From NCBI GenBank assembly GCA_014529385.2, contig CM043953.1, positions 73,435,872 to 73,499,871 of the forward strand: DNA of 64,000 nt, given 5' to 3'. The notes beneath the pieces are model-generated. The model was not told the origin of the DNA, searched no databases, and worked only from the letters and a program-made list of their open reading frames with translations. The position numbers were made by a program, and so were the translations under genes. Positions 23,134-33,055 of the stretch are shown here, piece after piece. The stretch is from Adiantum capillus-veneris (lineage: Eukaryota > Streptophyta > Polypodiopsida > Polypodiales > Pteridaceae). Each line of letters starts with the position of its first letter. Positions within the stretch are counted from its first letter, which is position 1.

Positions 23134-23685
23134 TTGCATGAACTTTGTTCTTCTATTGGTCTATGCAATTATTACAGGAAGTTTGTACATAACTTTGCTT
23201 ACAAATCTCATTACCTCACTCTCCTATTAAAGAAAAATTCTCCTTATGTATGGAATGATTTGCAAGAAAGTTCCTTTAATGCACTCAAGAATGCTTTGAT
23301 AAATGCACAAGTACTACAATTACTTGATTTTGATAAACCATTATTTGTTATAGTCACTGATGCTAGTGGAAAAGGTATCGGTGTAGTCCTTATGCAAGAT
23401 AACCATCCACTCGCATTTGAAAGGCATAAGTTTAAACCATCTGAAGCAAAATCTAGTACATATGACAAAGAGTTTAATGTTGTTATACATGCTTTGAAAA
23501 TTTGGAAACACTATTTAATGGGTACTGATTTAATCATCAAAATTGATCAACAAAGTATCAAGTATTTACTATCTCAACCCTTAAAAGGTGATGATAGACA
23601 TATCAAGTGGGATGCCTTCATTCAAAAGTTTTCAACCCAACATTCATACCAACCTGGTAAGGAGAATATTGTAGCTGATGTTTGA
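23134..23685 (+). pseudogene. Element B RNase H
   Basis: This 183-codon open frame reads the connection region (CNYYRKFVHNFA) and then RNase H motifs: FVIVTDASGKGIGVVLMQ, KPSEAKSSTYDKEF and TDLIIKIDQQSIKYL. It ends in the YQPGKENIVAD motif, and the usual Ala-Leu-Ser-Arg after it is changed by a TGA. It is among the best preserved parts of B. Confidence 0.9.
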
Positions 23686-24016
23686 GCCGAAGACCCTATC
23701 TTAATAGTCTATCAACCATTACAAGTACTTCATTTGATTCAATGCCTGACACTTATGCACAAGATGATGATTTCAAAACCACATGGTTGCATATGATTGA
23801 GAACTCTGTGCACACATTTTTGGAATACTTATTCAAGAAAACTTTCTTATTTCAAACAAAAATTGTGTGTAACTAAACATTTTTGTATATTGATTACTAA
23901 AGAGTTGCACAAACTACCCTATGTTGGACATACAGGATTTGCTGCTACTTTTCAAAATTTACGTCGTGATTCTTTTGGCCTACTATGAAAACTGATGTTG
24001 AACCATATGTTTCAAC

Positions 24017-24480
24017 TTGTTTGATTTTGTCATTAGATTTCCACTCACTATTCACAAGCGTGATATAATTTGGTCTTTCATTGAACGTTTTTCTAAACAA
24101 GCATACTTCATTCCCTGTAAGAAAACACTCACAGCACATCAAGCTGCACTTCTATTTCTTAAAGCTATCTTTCCACATCATGGTTTACCTAAAGTTATAA
24201 TATCTGATCGAGATTCCAAATCTTTTTGGACTACTATTTTTAAAAATCTTGTAACCACACTTGCTTTTACTTTTGCATTCCATCCTGAGTCTAATGGTCA
24301 AACCAAAGTCACTAATCGCACAATCATAGACTTTTTAAAAGCTTATGTTTCTTCTCAACCCAAGAAATGGAATGATTACCTGTATATTCAACAGTTTGTA
24401 TATAACAACACCACTCATACTGCTATAGTTAAATCTTCACTTGAAATTGTTTATGGTCATTCTTTGCCTACTTCTACTTC
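24017..24480 (+). pseudogene. Element B integrase core, truncated
   Basis: The frame encodes an integrase core with a Phe-Ile-Glu-Arg-Phe-Ser-Lys-Gln-Ala-Tyr-Phe-Ile-Pro-type strand, HHGLPKVIISDRDSKSFW (second catalytic Asp) and FAFHPESNGQTKVTNRTI (third residue expected as Glu in GQTE, here Lys). The domain runs directly into LTR-like sequence at about 24,482. The C-terminal domain, polypurine tract and LTR start are therefore missing. Confidence 0.85.
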
Positions 24481-24481
24481 A

Positions 24482-24596
24482 CGTCTCCCCTCTCTTAAGC
24501 TATTCTGTGTTTGCTGTGTAGTTCCTAATTAAGTCTACATCTTCTCTTCCATGTTATTACACCCTCTTATAGCTTGTCTTTGTCAATCATATGCTC

Positions 24597-24642
<46 letters not shown>

Positions 24643-24762
24643 ATAGTCTAGGGGGGTGTGTGTGTGCTTGGAAATTGGAGAAAGAGGTTGACAGGTTGAT
24701 GGGGATGTATGTGAGCAAGTGTTGAATTGTTGTAAGCAACCGGTCTTCCCCTTCTCGCAACA
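24482..24762 (+). mobile_element. Element B 3' LTR, truncated at its 5' side
   Basis: It matches the last about 280 bases of the 5' LTR, including the TG tract (24,599-24,641) and the end CTCGCAACA. It is joined directly to integrase coding sequence by deletion. Confidence 0.85.
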
Positions 24763-24767
24763 TACAT
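24763..24767. repeat. Target site duplication TACAT, right
   Basis: It is identical to 18796-18800 and confirms the right end of element B. Confidence 0.85.
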
Positions 24768-25225
24768 GGAATGTATTTCCATCGAATGCATACAACAATT
24801 GGAAAGAAGGCCTAAAGACATTGAGCTTGTAAAATCTCGACTAAAGAATGCAAGGTTAAAGAACAAAGACAAAATTGACAAAAGACACAAGCTTAGACCG
24901 AAATCCATTGAAGAAGGTGATTGGGTGTTGATGTATGATAGTATCCTTGAAAACCAACACTCTATAATAAGGAATCTTGCAAAGAGATTGTTTGGACCTT
25001 ATGTTGTCAAACATGTGCATGGAAATAGAACTTATACCCTAGGTGAGCTAGATGGGATAGCAATGAAAATTCCCATTGCAGGAAAAAGAGTTGATTTTTC
25101 AAAAGAAGAGGGGATGTTGATCCATTTTGTGCACAACCTAGTGAAGAGGATGGTGGGTCTAACCATATGCAAATTGAGGATGAAAGTGAAGATGTGTTGT
25201 CTGACCATGAGTTTTAATGCATAAC
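24768..25225 (+). pseudogene. Element A integrase C-terminal part (copy 2, resumed)
   Basis: After element B, a frame encodes a gypsy integrase C-terminal region. It has QQLERRPKDIELVKSRL, a Lys-rich helix, KSIEEGDWVLMYDS, and KRLFGPYVVKHV with a GPY-type motif. A basic tail with PIAGKRVDF and an acidic end follow. It is the displaced end of element A copy 2 and is absent from unit 1. Confidence 0.8.
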
Positions 25226-25663
25226 AAATACTGTTGTGGCGCATATCGAAGGATGTGTAGGTTTAGAGGGGGTTCATGTCGTGATGTGGCACGTGCACAA
25301 TGTGCAATAAAAACATTCACCTCACTTTTGATACATTTTGATGCATGGAAATAAAAGCAATCATGTACATATTATGATATATTTTGAAGCTACAATCGCT
25401 ATCATGTACATACCCATCCAGGGAGTTGTGGCCCTAGATATGGCACCGTTACATTTTTTTCCACTTTTTAAGATGCCTAATTTGTTTTATAATATACATG
25501 TTCCAAGTGTTTCATGGTGGCACACTCATCTCGCCAACAAAGATTGATGTGGGCAAAAACTGCCAAAAATAGCAACTAACAGGCATCATCTCGTCAAATT
25601 GCCTGGAAAGTGACCCAAAATAGAAAAGTTATAAAAATTGATGAATAGCTCTTATTTTTACAC
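25226..25663. other. 3' untranslated tail of element A and flank
   Basis: A purine stretch at about 25,265-25,272 followed by TGTCGTGATGTGG could be a polypurine tract and LTR start of element A. The following bases do not match the presumed 5' LTR, so this is unproven. No gene is seen in the rest. Confidence 0.35.
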
Positions 25664-26608
25664 TTATTCCAGTGGTCCCACAAATTTAGGGATTTTGGCC
25701 TCTTTGGCCTTCAACTTAGGACATTGCTTGATCAAGTGATCATTAGCTTTACAATAATGGCAGCGCATCTTCTTTTTTCCCTTATCACCAAAATTTCCAG
25801 ACAAATTTCTACCAGCAAAAGCATTAGGAACAAGTGATTTTTCACTCACAGAAGAACCATAAGAAGTGGTTGCATTGCTATTACCACCCTTTCTTTGAGA
25901 AGCAATAAAAGCATGTTCAACTGCACGCTGTCTAGTCTTGTTTTTTTTGGAAAGTGACTCTTGCAACAACAATGTGCACAATGCATCAAACTTGACAACT
26001 TCAGGATTTCCCTAGGTCATAAGTCTCCAAGTACTAGCAAAAGTCTGGTAAGAATCTGGTAAGGCATCAAGAATAGTCTGCACAAGGGAATTGTCTGAAA
26101 TGACTTCACCTACAGAAATAAGTTGCTCATTGATATCCTTGACACCAGCAAGGGAAGTGTCCATATCATCTTCCTCATGCATAATCTTCTATTCCAGCTC
26201 TTTACGTAGCAAAGCAATTTTTGCCTCATTGCGGCTTGCATAAAGACCAACTAGAATATCCAAGGCCTATTTTGTAAATTTTGTTGAACGAATGTGAGAA
26301 GTAATGGTGCGCTTTACAGACAACACAATCAATGCATGAGCCTACGCATCCTCTACATCCCAATGAGCTTGTTCTTCCATAGGCAAAACAACTCTAACAG
26401 TAGCAATCCTTGCAGCAAGCCCTGCAAAATCCTCAATATTGCCTACATCCTCAGAACTAGGACGTACATCAATGCCCTGTACAATATTCTAGATGCCCTT
26501 TGGCACAAGAACATGTTCCATCATGTAAGCCCACATAGGGTAATTGTCCCCATCCAACCTATCCTCAGCAGCAAACATCTTGAACACATCTGTGTTGTTG
26601 TCAGCCAT
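25664..26608 (-). pseudogene. Copia element H gag
   Basis: This minus-strand frame starts at ATG 26608 with a DGDNYPMWAYMM motif, typical of the N-terminus of copia gag (UBN2/DUF4219 type). It stays in one frame to 25,664 but is interrupted by about five stops (first at 26,489). Near 25,750-25,790 it has a perfect CX2CX4HX4C zinc knuckle (CHYCKANDHLIKQC). Protease and pol are absent downstream, so the element is truncated near 25,640. Confidence 0.85.
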
Positions 26609-26957
26609 GGAAAATGTATGCACTGATGTGAAAACTCCCAAAATAAGGAGAAACTGAGTGAGACTAGCACTTCTATATAGCACAACCCGCAGTAGACTGT
26701 ATGGGACTTGTTATGCAGAAAATGGCACTGATGACAGAAATTATGCACCAAATGAAGAAATTGCCTGTACAGACCTGCCTCTAGTGAAAACGGAGGCCAA
26801 AATGAGCCTGAATCATAAATATGAGCAGTCTGAGCTCTATGAGTTCTCCCAAAAAATTTCTCGACCTGCAAACACTCGCCAAAGCTCACTGAAATCGGAG
26901 AAAGCGAGCAGGCGTGTGCTGGAGCTGGTGGAGACTAAGGCCGGGAGGACGCAACGT
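26609..26957 (-). other. Leader of copia element H
   Basis: These 350 bases lie between the primer site and the gag start on the minus strand. They contain a plus-strand ORF shadow without motifs. Confidence 0.5.
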
Positions 26958-26969
26958 GCTCTGATACCA
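26958..26969 (-). promoter_or_regulatory. Primer-binding site of element H
   Basis: The minus strand reads TGGTATCAGAGC, the initiator tRNA-Met site, two bases from the LTR end. Confidence 0.95.
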
Positions 26970-26971
26970 AT

Positions 26972-27196
26972 TGTTGGAATAGGGTTGCAAGAAAGCACAC
27001 AAAGCTTGGAGAAGACAAAGGAAGCTCAAGGCACACTACTGAGAGTGTTTTACTTAGTGTGTAATGGAAAGATAGATAGCCCTAGAGTGATGGGCGTATA
27101 TACAATGCTCGGGGAGAAAAACCTCCTAAAGAGGAAAAAAAGCCTCGGCGGTCCTAGTGTGTTCACACACATCACTACCACATGTATATGGTAACA
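26972..27196 (-). mobile_element. 5' LTR of copia element H
   Basis: This 225-bp segment on the minus strand starts TGTTACCATATAC and ends TTCCAACA, directly beside the primer site. It contains a TATATA run near 27,100 that could be a promoter TATA box. No second LTR of this element lies in the window. Confidence 0.8.
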
Positions 27197-28221
27197 ACTA
27201 TTGATAAATCCTTTTCGGTTGATAGGTGTTTGGTGGTCTAGAGAGTGGTCTCAGATAGGGGTTCCGATTCACAACATTTATGGTCCTTTGGCTTGGTTGG
27301 TTGCAGGTATTAGGAGCTACCAATTATACTTTCTGTAGTTAGATTTTGTATCTAATACTAAAGTCTTTTTCTCATAAAGGCTACAAAAGACATCCACGCT
27401 ATTTTCTATTGGTCGACAAACTCCTTCTAGAGTAAAATCGTCTTTGAAGACATTATCGAATATTGTTTTGAGGAGACTCGCTTCATTTTCTTCATGGACT
27501 TTGAAGTGTTACACTCGTTTTCTTTCAGACTTGACTTTTTTACTCTCATCACTGCCCATACTCAATGTGACTATTGCCTTAACATTGAGTATAAGGATGG
27601 GTACACACACACAAACACACACACATACTTGGTCAATGTACTTGGTTGTGATTGCTTCATCCACGACTAGGATCTGCTTATGTTATCCTTTTAAGGAACT
27701 AGTACGGCCGAAGGCGGCCTCTCTCTCTCTCTCTCCCTCTCTTCCTCTTTATCACATGCAAAGGGGCTTTTTTTAGTTTTGGACTCTAGCTTTCAGGTTG
27801 CAGATTGCGACACGTGTAAAGAGCTCCCCCTTTTGCCATATTATGTTAGTAGATTCTCACTCTTATGGTGTTTGAATTATTCTAAGAAGATGCCTCACCT
27901 TACTAACTTTCAGTTCTTTATTGTAGCTGGCTTATATTGTGCATGATGGAGTTAATGGGTAAATTGTCTTGCGGGTGACCACAAGTCTTTACCTTGCTAC
28001 TCTTTATAGGTGCAAGTTGGGGAGGAGCTCCTTCCTTTTTGTTATTAAAAAGGCTCAATTGAAAAAAGAGAATCCATGCCACGCCATTGTAGGTTCTGAA
28101 TTCTTGGATTCTTCTAAAGTATCCTTAGTATGGACAAAAATGAACCTTTCTTGGCACCAAATACCACTTCAAACTATTTCGTTGAGTCGAGATAGTTAGA
28201 AAGGGTTGTAATTTGGAACCT

Positions 28222-28340
28222 TAATCACTCTTACAAGTGCGTGCATATTCTAGGGAACTTTATATGCCCAACTCCCTTGGAATTTTTAATCACTCTTACA
28301 AGTGCATGCATATTTTAGGCATCTTTGTATGCCCACCCCA
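28222..28340. repeat. Direct repeat of about 54 bp
   Basis: The phrase AATCACTCTTACAAGTGC..TATGCCCA occurs at 28,222 and again at 28,288 with a few differences and a short insertion between. Confidence 0.8.
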
Positions 28341-29809
28341 TTGAATATGTCATGGCCTTTTTCAATTCAAGCTGCAAGCATTAAAACCCCTACATACAAC
28401 ATGTCTTTGACTTGGGTAACTTACTTTGGAGAAGAGAAGTCACTTTTTGGAGAAGAGAAGCCACTTTTTACTCGTTTATATACTTTTTTTAGTGTCGTGC
28501 ATCTTTTATGCTATACATGGATATCTTTTTACCAATTCTCACATTTTGTGAAATAATTATATTTAAGAATAAAACTATAGCAAGTCCTCATGCACAACAC
28601 GATACCACGAGCAATAAAACTTCACATTACCATAAACCTTGCTTTTTTCAAGGAAGCATAACCTCAAGCATAACATGATACATAAAGGACCCTTACATGT
28701 AGCAAGACAGAATCATATTAGTGCCAAAGCATCTCTCACCACTTTCACTCTCCTCACACAAGATCACAAGTGCCTGCACCTCGAGAAAACCATCAAACTC
28801 GGAGGACACCTTGAGGAAACCTTAGGTTGCCACAGAGGCAGGTGGTCCTGCCAGAACTGTCTCCCTCTCCCTACGAGGATCTCAAATAAAAAACACCACA
28901 AATGGGACTTGACCACCATTCCAGCTCTGAGATGAGCCCAAAGGGGTGGCTTTCCCCGTAGCCAAGATATTACTTGGATATATTAACTTGCAACTGAACC
29001 ACAATATTACTTGAGATTTCTCCATTCAATAATCTTGCACTAAGAGGTTTGAGAAATGGGAGGTGATCTTATGGTAGGGGATTATTCTTGAGTACAATGA
29101 TTAGACTACATGAGTGCTTGAAAAAGAAATACATGAAGATTTGGAGACTCATGGTCAGCATCTCTAAAGCCAAGATTTCAAAGTGGAGTCAATGCATTTA
29201 GTGCATGCATACCCACCCACACCTACAAATGAATCCATCATATGTAGATGAGCAAAGAAACATTTTGATTTTTGCTCTTCACATACCATAATATGTATTG
29301 CACAACATACGATACTATGTTTTATTAGTATTCTTTCTCCCTTGTTCCCTTTGGATACTCTATCATACTTAGAGAATTGCGAAGGTTTTGGCTTGCTCAA
29401 AAAATCCCGCTCGATGTGTGGTAAAGCTCTAATTTTTTTTGCCTCCTTGGCTTCCTTTCTTTGGCTAACTCAAGTTTTCCAAGCTCTCTTGCTTTTGGAT
29501 GCCCCTTTCCTAGGGATGGATTTCGAGCAAACTCCATGAAGATTTTTTTTTCTCCCCAACAATGCCGCTCACTATACCACTAGATGTTGCCCATTGTTAC
29601 CTCTACCACTCGCAATAAGCAGCCCTTCCTTTGATCCACCACAACCCGTCTTTCTCCTCCATGTTGCACCACCAAAATTCTAACTACCCTCCTCTTTCAA
29701 TCTCCAACTACACTCTCTCTTTTTCCCCATGTCCTTCTCCATCTCTCACACAATCTCTCTTGATTTCTTTTCCCTCCCTCTCCTTTCTTTTCCCCTCCTT
29801 TTTTACTCT

Positions 29810-29811
<2 letters not shown>

Positions 29812-29850
<39 letters not shown>
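29812..29850. repeat. (CT)n microsatellite
   Basis: About 19 CT units in a C/T-rich region. A second tract lies at 29,947-29,968. Confidence 0.95.
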
Positions 29851-29853
<3 letters not shown>

Positions 29854-30163
29854 CTCCCTCCATCTCTGTATGTACCTAACTTAGGTAGCATCATTTCTAT
29901 CTATCCATCTTCATCTCTCTCCCTAATTTTCTTAGTGTTTACTCCCTCTCTCTCTCTCTCTCTCTCTCAAGCATCCTTATAATACACTTTTTATACAATC
30001 ACAAATTATGCATGATCCTCACATAAGCAGGGGCATAATGCTTCTGAGCTACTACATGATCTCGAGCATCCATGCTCACATCGACACATTAGGAAAAATA
30101 TGAACCCTCTAAGGGTCCTTTGGGATTAAGGTTAATTAGAGGCCAGCCAATGAGAAGAGGGCG

Positions 30164-32140
30164 GTGGACACACTCTATGCCCTCAAAAATGTAGGGGGAC
30201 AAAGTAGTCTTACACTTTTTAATGGGCTCTTACCTAGTGAGAAGATGGGGTTGGGGGGGGGGGGGGCATATGGAACCTCCAACTTCCCTCCTTTTTGTCC
30301 GGTTTTGAAAAAATACCAAAATTTGAAATTTTTCAAATTTTTCAAAATTCAAATTTTATCTTCTTAAAACCCCCCTAAATCTATTTTATGATCAAAAAAA
30401 AAAATTTGACCTCTCTAAAACCCCTTTTCCAATCCCTCCTTCGTTGCAAACATCACACTCATCCTATTCTCCAACACTCTCTCTCTACACCATCTCCATT
30501 GCTGCAACAAGGAAGCTCCTCTCTCCTCCTCTACCACCTTCCATTGCCACACCAAGCAAGGGTTATCCACCTTCTCCTCCCATTGTCACACCAAGCAAGG
30601 GTTAACCACCTTCTCCTATCACTTTATCCCACCTACATTGTAGCAACAAGCAAGGTCCTGCTCCTCCTAATTTTCTTTGTTCAACCATGGCCAGCTCTAC
30701 TTCGCAAAGGCGGCCAAAAGATGAGGTCATAGCACTTGCATGCCACAACACAAGAGGTATAGATGATGAGTGGGTGCCACAAGATTTCATCAAAGGTGCT
30801 TGTTTATACATGCAACCATCTACTATTGGCCCTCATCGTGTGCGTAATCGCGCAAACTTGGATCATCACTAGAAAGAAAAGCTCCTTGGCTTCAAGAACC
30901 GCAAAGACAAGGGGACCGCAACCATTGTGCAACATGTTTTCTCAATGTCAAGCTTGCAATTGCAACAACCACCTCGATTTCCAACACATTGTAAGTACAT
31001 GTTTTGAGAATACAAAGCTAGGTGTGAAATCACAGTGTAATGTTATTATGGATTCATACTTAAGATTTTCCATGGATTTATAGTCATATTTCCATCCACG
31101 TTGGTGGAGGAGCAACCACTATATAGTCTCTCCGACACATTCAATGCTATACATGTGGATATTGGAGCAACAATGTTCGCACATCTTTGCCCAACCAAAC
31201 TGGTTCAAAGAAGGATTTTCTTCTATTCTCACTCCTATATTGTACCTACTTCTACACAAGAGTTTGGAACGCTTGAACCCATCAAAGTAACTTCCTTATT
31301 AAGTATGGAGTGGCCGGTGCCATATTGGGGTCGATAGCATCTTTCAAGGAAAAGGTGATAATAGATATTCAAAACTCTCTGAAATACTCTAAAGCTTCTA
31401 GGTCTATGGGCTTGAGTTGGTGTTTGCCTGTTCATTGTTTTGTGCACATTTTTAAAGAATTTTAATTTGTGGAGACTACCACAATGCTTGTATGTAAATA
31501 TGTGCATTATGAGGAATTAGGAAGGGTTTTAGAAGAGGACTGGGGTTCTGTGGAGGGCATGCCAATGGGGACCGGTGCCGTTGTAAGGTTGGAGCTTCAG
31601 GTATTGGAATGCGCTATTTGAAATCCCGCACCTCCTTGTACATACAATTCCACTATGATCATTGGATGAAATCTTGGAGTGTGGAGTCCCTTACAAAGTG
31701 TAGACGGTGCTATTGCAAGCTTTGACATTGCAGTGAGGATGCCCAACGATGCTTTGGAGGCAGTCCAAGTGTACAAGCATTGGACTTTTAGTAATGTGCG
31801 AGAACATTTGGTTATATGGGTTTTGAGGCCCTTCAACAAGCACAATTTTGTGTACAAGGTCACAAGGTGAGAATCCTTCCATCACATTTTCAATACATCA
31901 TAGTTTGTCAATCATTGGATGCTTATTGTAATGAATGTCCGCAAATTGAGAAGAGAATGGAAGATAAATTGAAGGTCGAGGAGGACTGGGGCATGGATGG
32001 AACTATGCTATCGCTCTTATAACTTTGTAACTCTTGCAATTTTGAAAACAATTGCCAATGTAATCAACATGATTTGTGTGGGACGCTTGTCTAATCTCAC
32101 CATCCTATCTTATTGCAGTATTAGCGAGAACCATGATTAA
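30164..32140. other. No gene recognised; possible decayed coding sequence near 30,687
   Basis: A plus-strand frame at 30,687-30,869 reads a plausible, non-repetitive peptide beginning Met-Ala-Ser-Ser-Thr and continuing with mixed composition. It stops after 61 codons and no family is recognised. Two imperfect copies of a CACACCAAGCAAGGGTTA phrase lie at about 30,548 and 30,586. The rest, to 32,140, has short unrelated ORFs. Confidence 0.35.
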
Positions 32141-32559
32141 TTTGTCAAACCATGGGATGAAGCTGACTCGACTAGTGCATAGAGGCTAAAGAGGTTATCA
32201 TTCTCTTGAAAAACAACTAGCAACTCGCATCTAACTCAAGATACACTCAAGTGACTGAATTCACCAAAAGCAATCGCTCATCGGCAAGCAAATCACATCT
32301 GTTACAGCATCAAATGACATCCAAACGTAACAAAACTTCTAGGACAAGTTTATAAGACCTAAGCACACATGCCTATGGTCTTAAACCCCACTTTAGGTCA
32401 AGTTCCAAAATCGTGATTATTAACAGTAGTGGATTTTTGACCTAGTTTTTTTCGACCCAGGATGCGTCTAAATGCTTAGCAATGATGCCGCAATACCCCA
32501 CCTATGCTTAGTTTTTATTTAAAAGTGTAAATTCCTAGTTATGATAAAATTAGGCCGCG
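32141..32559 (-). mobile_element. Leader-like remnant downstream of the G-family LTR
   Basis: On the minus strand this follows the LTR and primer-like site. It contains one copy of the palindrome half-set found in the G leader (AATCGTGATTATTAAC, about 32,408-32,424). It is interpreted as the start of a second G element sharing the LTR, truncated soon after. Confidence 0.45.
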
Positions 32560-32573
32560 GGTCGGCGACGCCA
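32560..32573 (-). promoter_or_regulatory. Primer-binding-site-like sequence of the G family
   Basis: The minus strand reads TGGCGTCGCCGACC directly after the LTR. It starts with TGG and resembles the tRNA-Asp-type site of other gypsy elements, but the tRNA is not certain. Confidence 0.55.
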
Positions 32574-32580
32574 AAAGCTA

Positions 32581-32992
32581 TGAAATACTGTGAATGGCTT
32601 ACGTCAATGCGTAGAGCTCTTACCTGCGGTTGCAATGCAACAAACACAATCGCAATGTGACAACCGGAGAGGGAGTAGGAAGCGAGAGAAGGAGAGAAGT
32701 GAGCGTCGTTAGCTTACGCTGTGTATTTCTTATCCAAAACTTAATAAAATTTTACAAAAATTGACTTTTATACCTTAGCCAAGGTTTTTGAGTGGTCAAA
32801 ACTAATAATCTGGAGTTCTACCAAAGCTGGGAATTGACTGGCTGATACAATCTAGAAGCTTGTAGCCCCGGCTCATTAATTACAAAGTTTACCAAGAAAA
32901 TAGGAGTTACAATATTCTCGATTTATCAAAATAATAATTATTTTACAAGGAGAATTTCGAAAAATGGTGTCCACGTTAGCTTGCTGGTAACA
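32581..32992 (-). mobile_element. LTR of gypsy element G (3' side)
   Basis: This segment of about 412 bp starts on the minus strand TGTTACCAGCAAGC, right after a clear polypurine tract. It ends in CA near 32,581, a few bases before a primer-like site. It contains an AT-rich inverted repeat near 32,930-32,947. No second copy is available in the window for comparison. Confidence 0.7.
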
Positions 32993-33010
32993 TTCCTCCC
33001 CTCCTCTCCT
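32993..33010 (-). promoter_or_regulatory. Polypurine tract of element G
   Basis: The minus strand reads AGGAGAGGAGGGGAGGAA immediately before the LTR TG. This is the expected plus-strand primer for LTR-element replication. It proves that the extra ORF upstream lies inside the element. Confidence 0.85.
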
Positions 33011-33055
33011 GTGTCGTCCCTTGACACAGCTTTATGGGCTGAAGTAGTCTTCGGG

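Larger units (their letters stand above)
18801..24762 (+). mobile_element. Gypsy element B, full insertion (5.96 kb, decayed)
   Basis: It consists of a 5' LTR (18801-19532), an initiator-tRNA-Met primer site, a leader, gag, protease, reverse transcriptase, RNase H, integrase and a truncated 3' LTR, in Ty3/gypsy order. It is flanked by TACAT on both sides and sits inside the integrase of element A. The end of integrase, the polypurine tract and about 450 bases of the 3' LTR are deleted. Many stops and catalytic-site losses make it dead. Confidence 0.9.
27197..30163. other. No gene recognised (3 kb)
   Basis: This AT-rich sequence has short ORFs without motifs on both strands. It includes a direct repeat at 28,222-28,340, a 21-bp tandem pair near 28,430-28,475, and CT/CA tracts near 27,605, 27,720, 29,812-29,850 and 29,947-29,968. 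No LTR, transposase motif or host gene was identified. Confidence 0.5.

Noticed and set aside
30687..32022. Host gene or DNA transposon near 30.7-32.0 kb
   Set aside because: Several short frames on both strands without recognisable motifs or splice-linked exons; kept only as an unexplained stretch.
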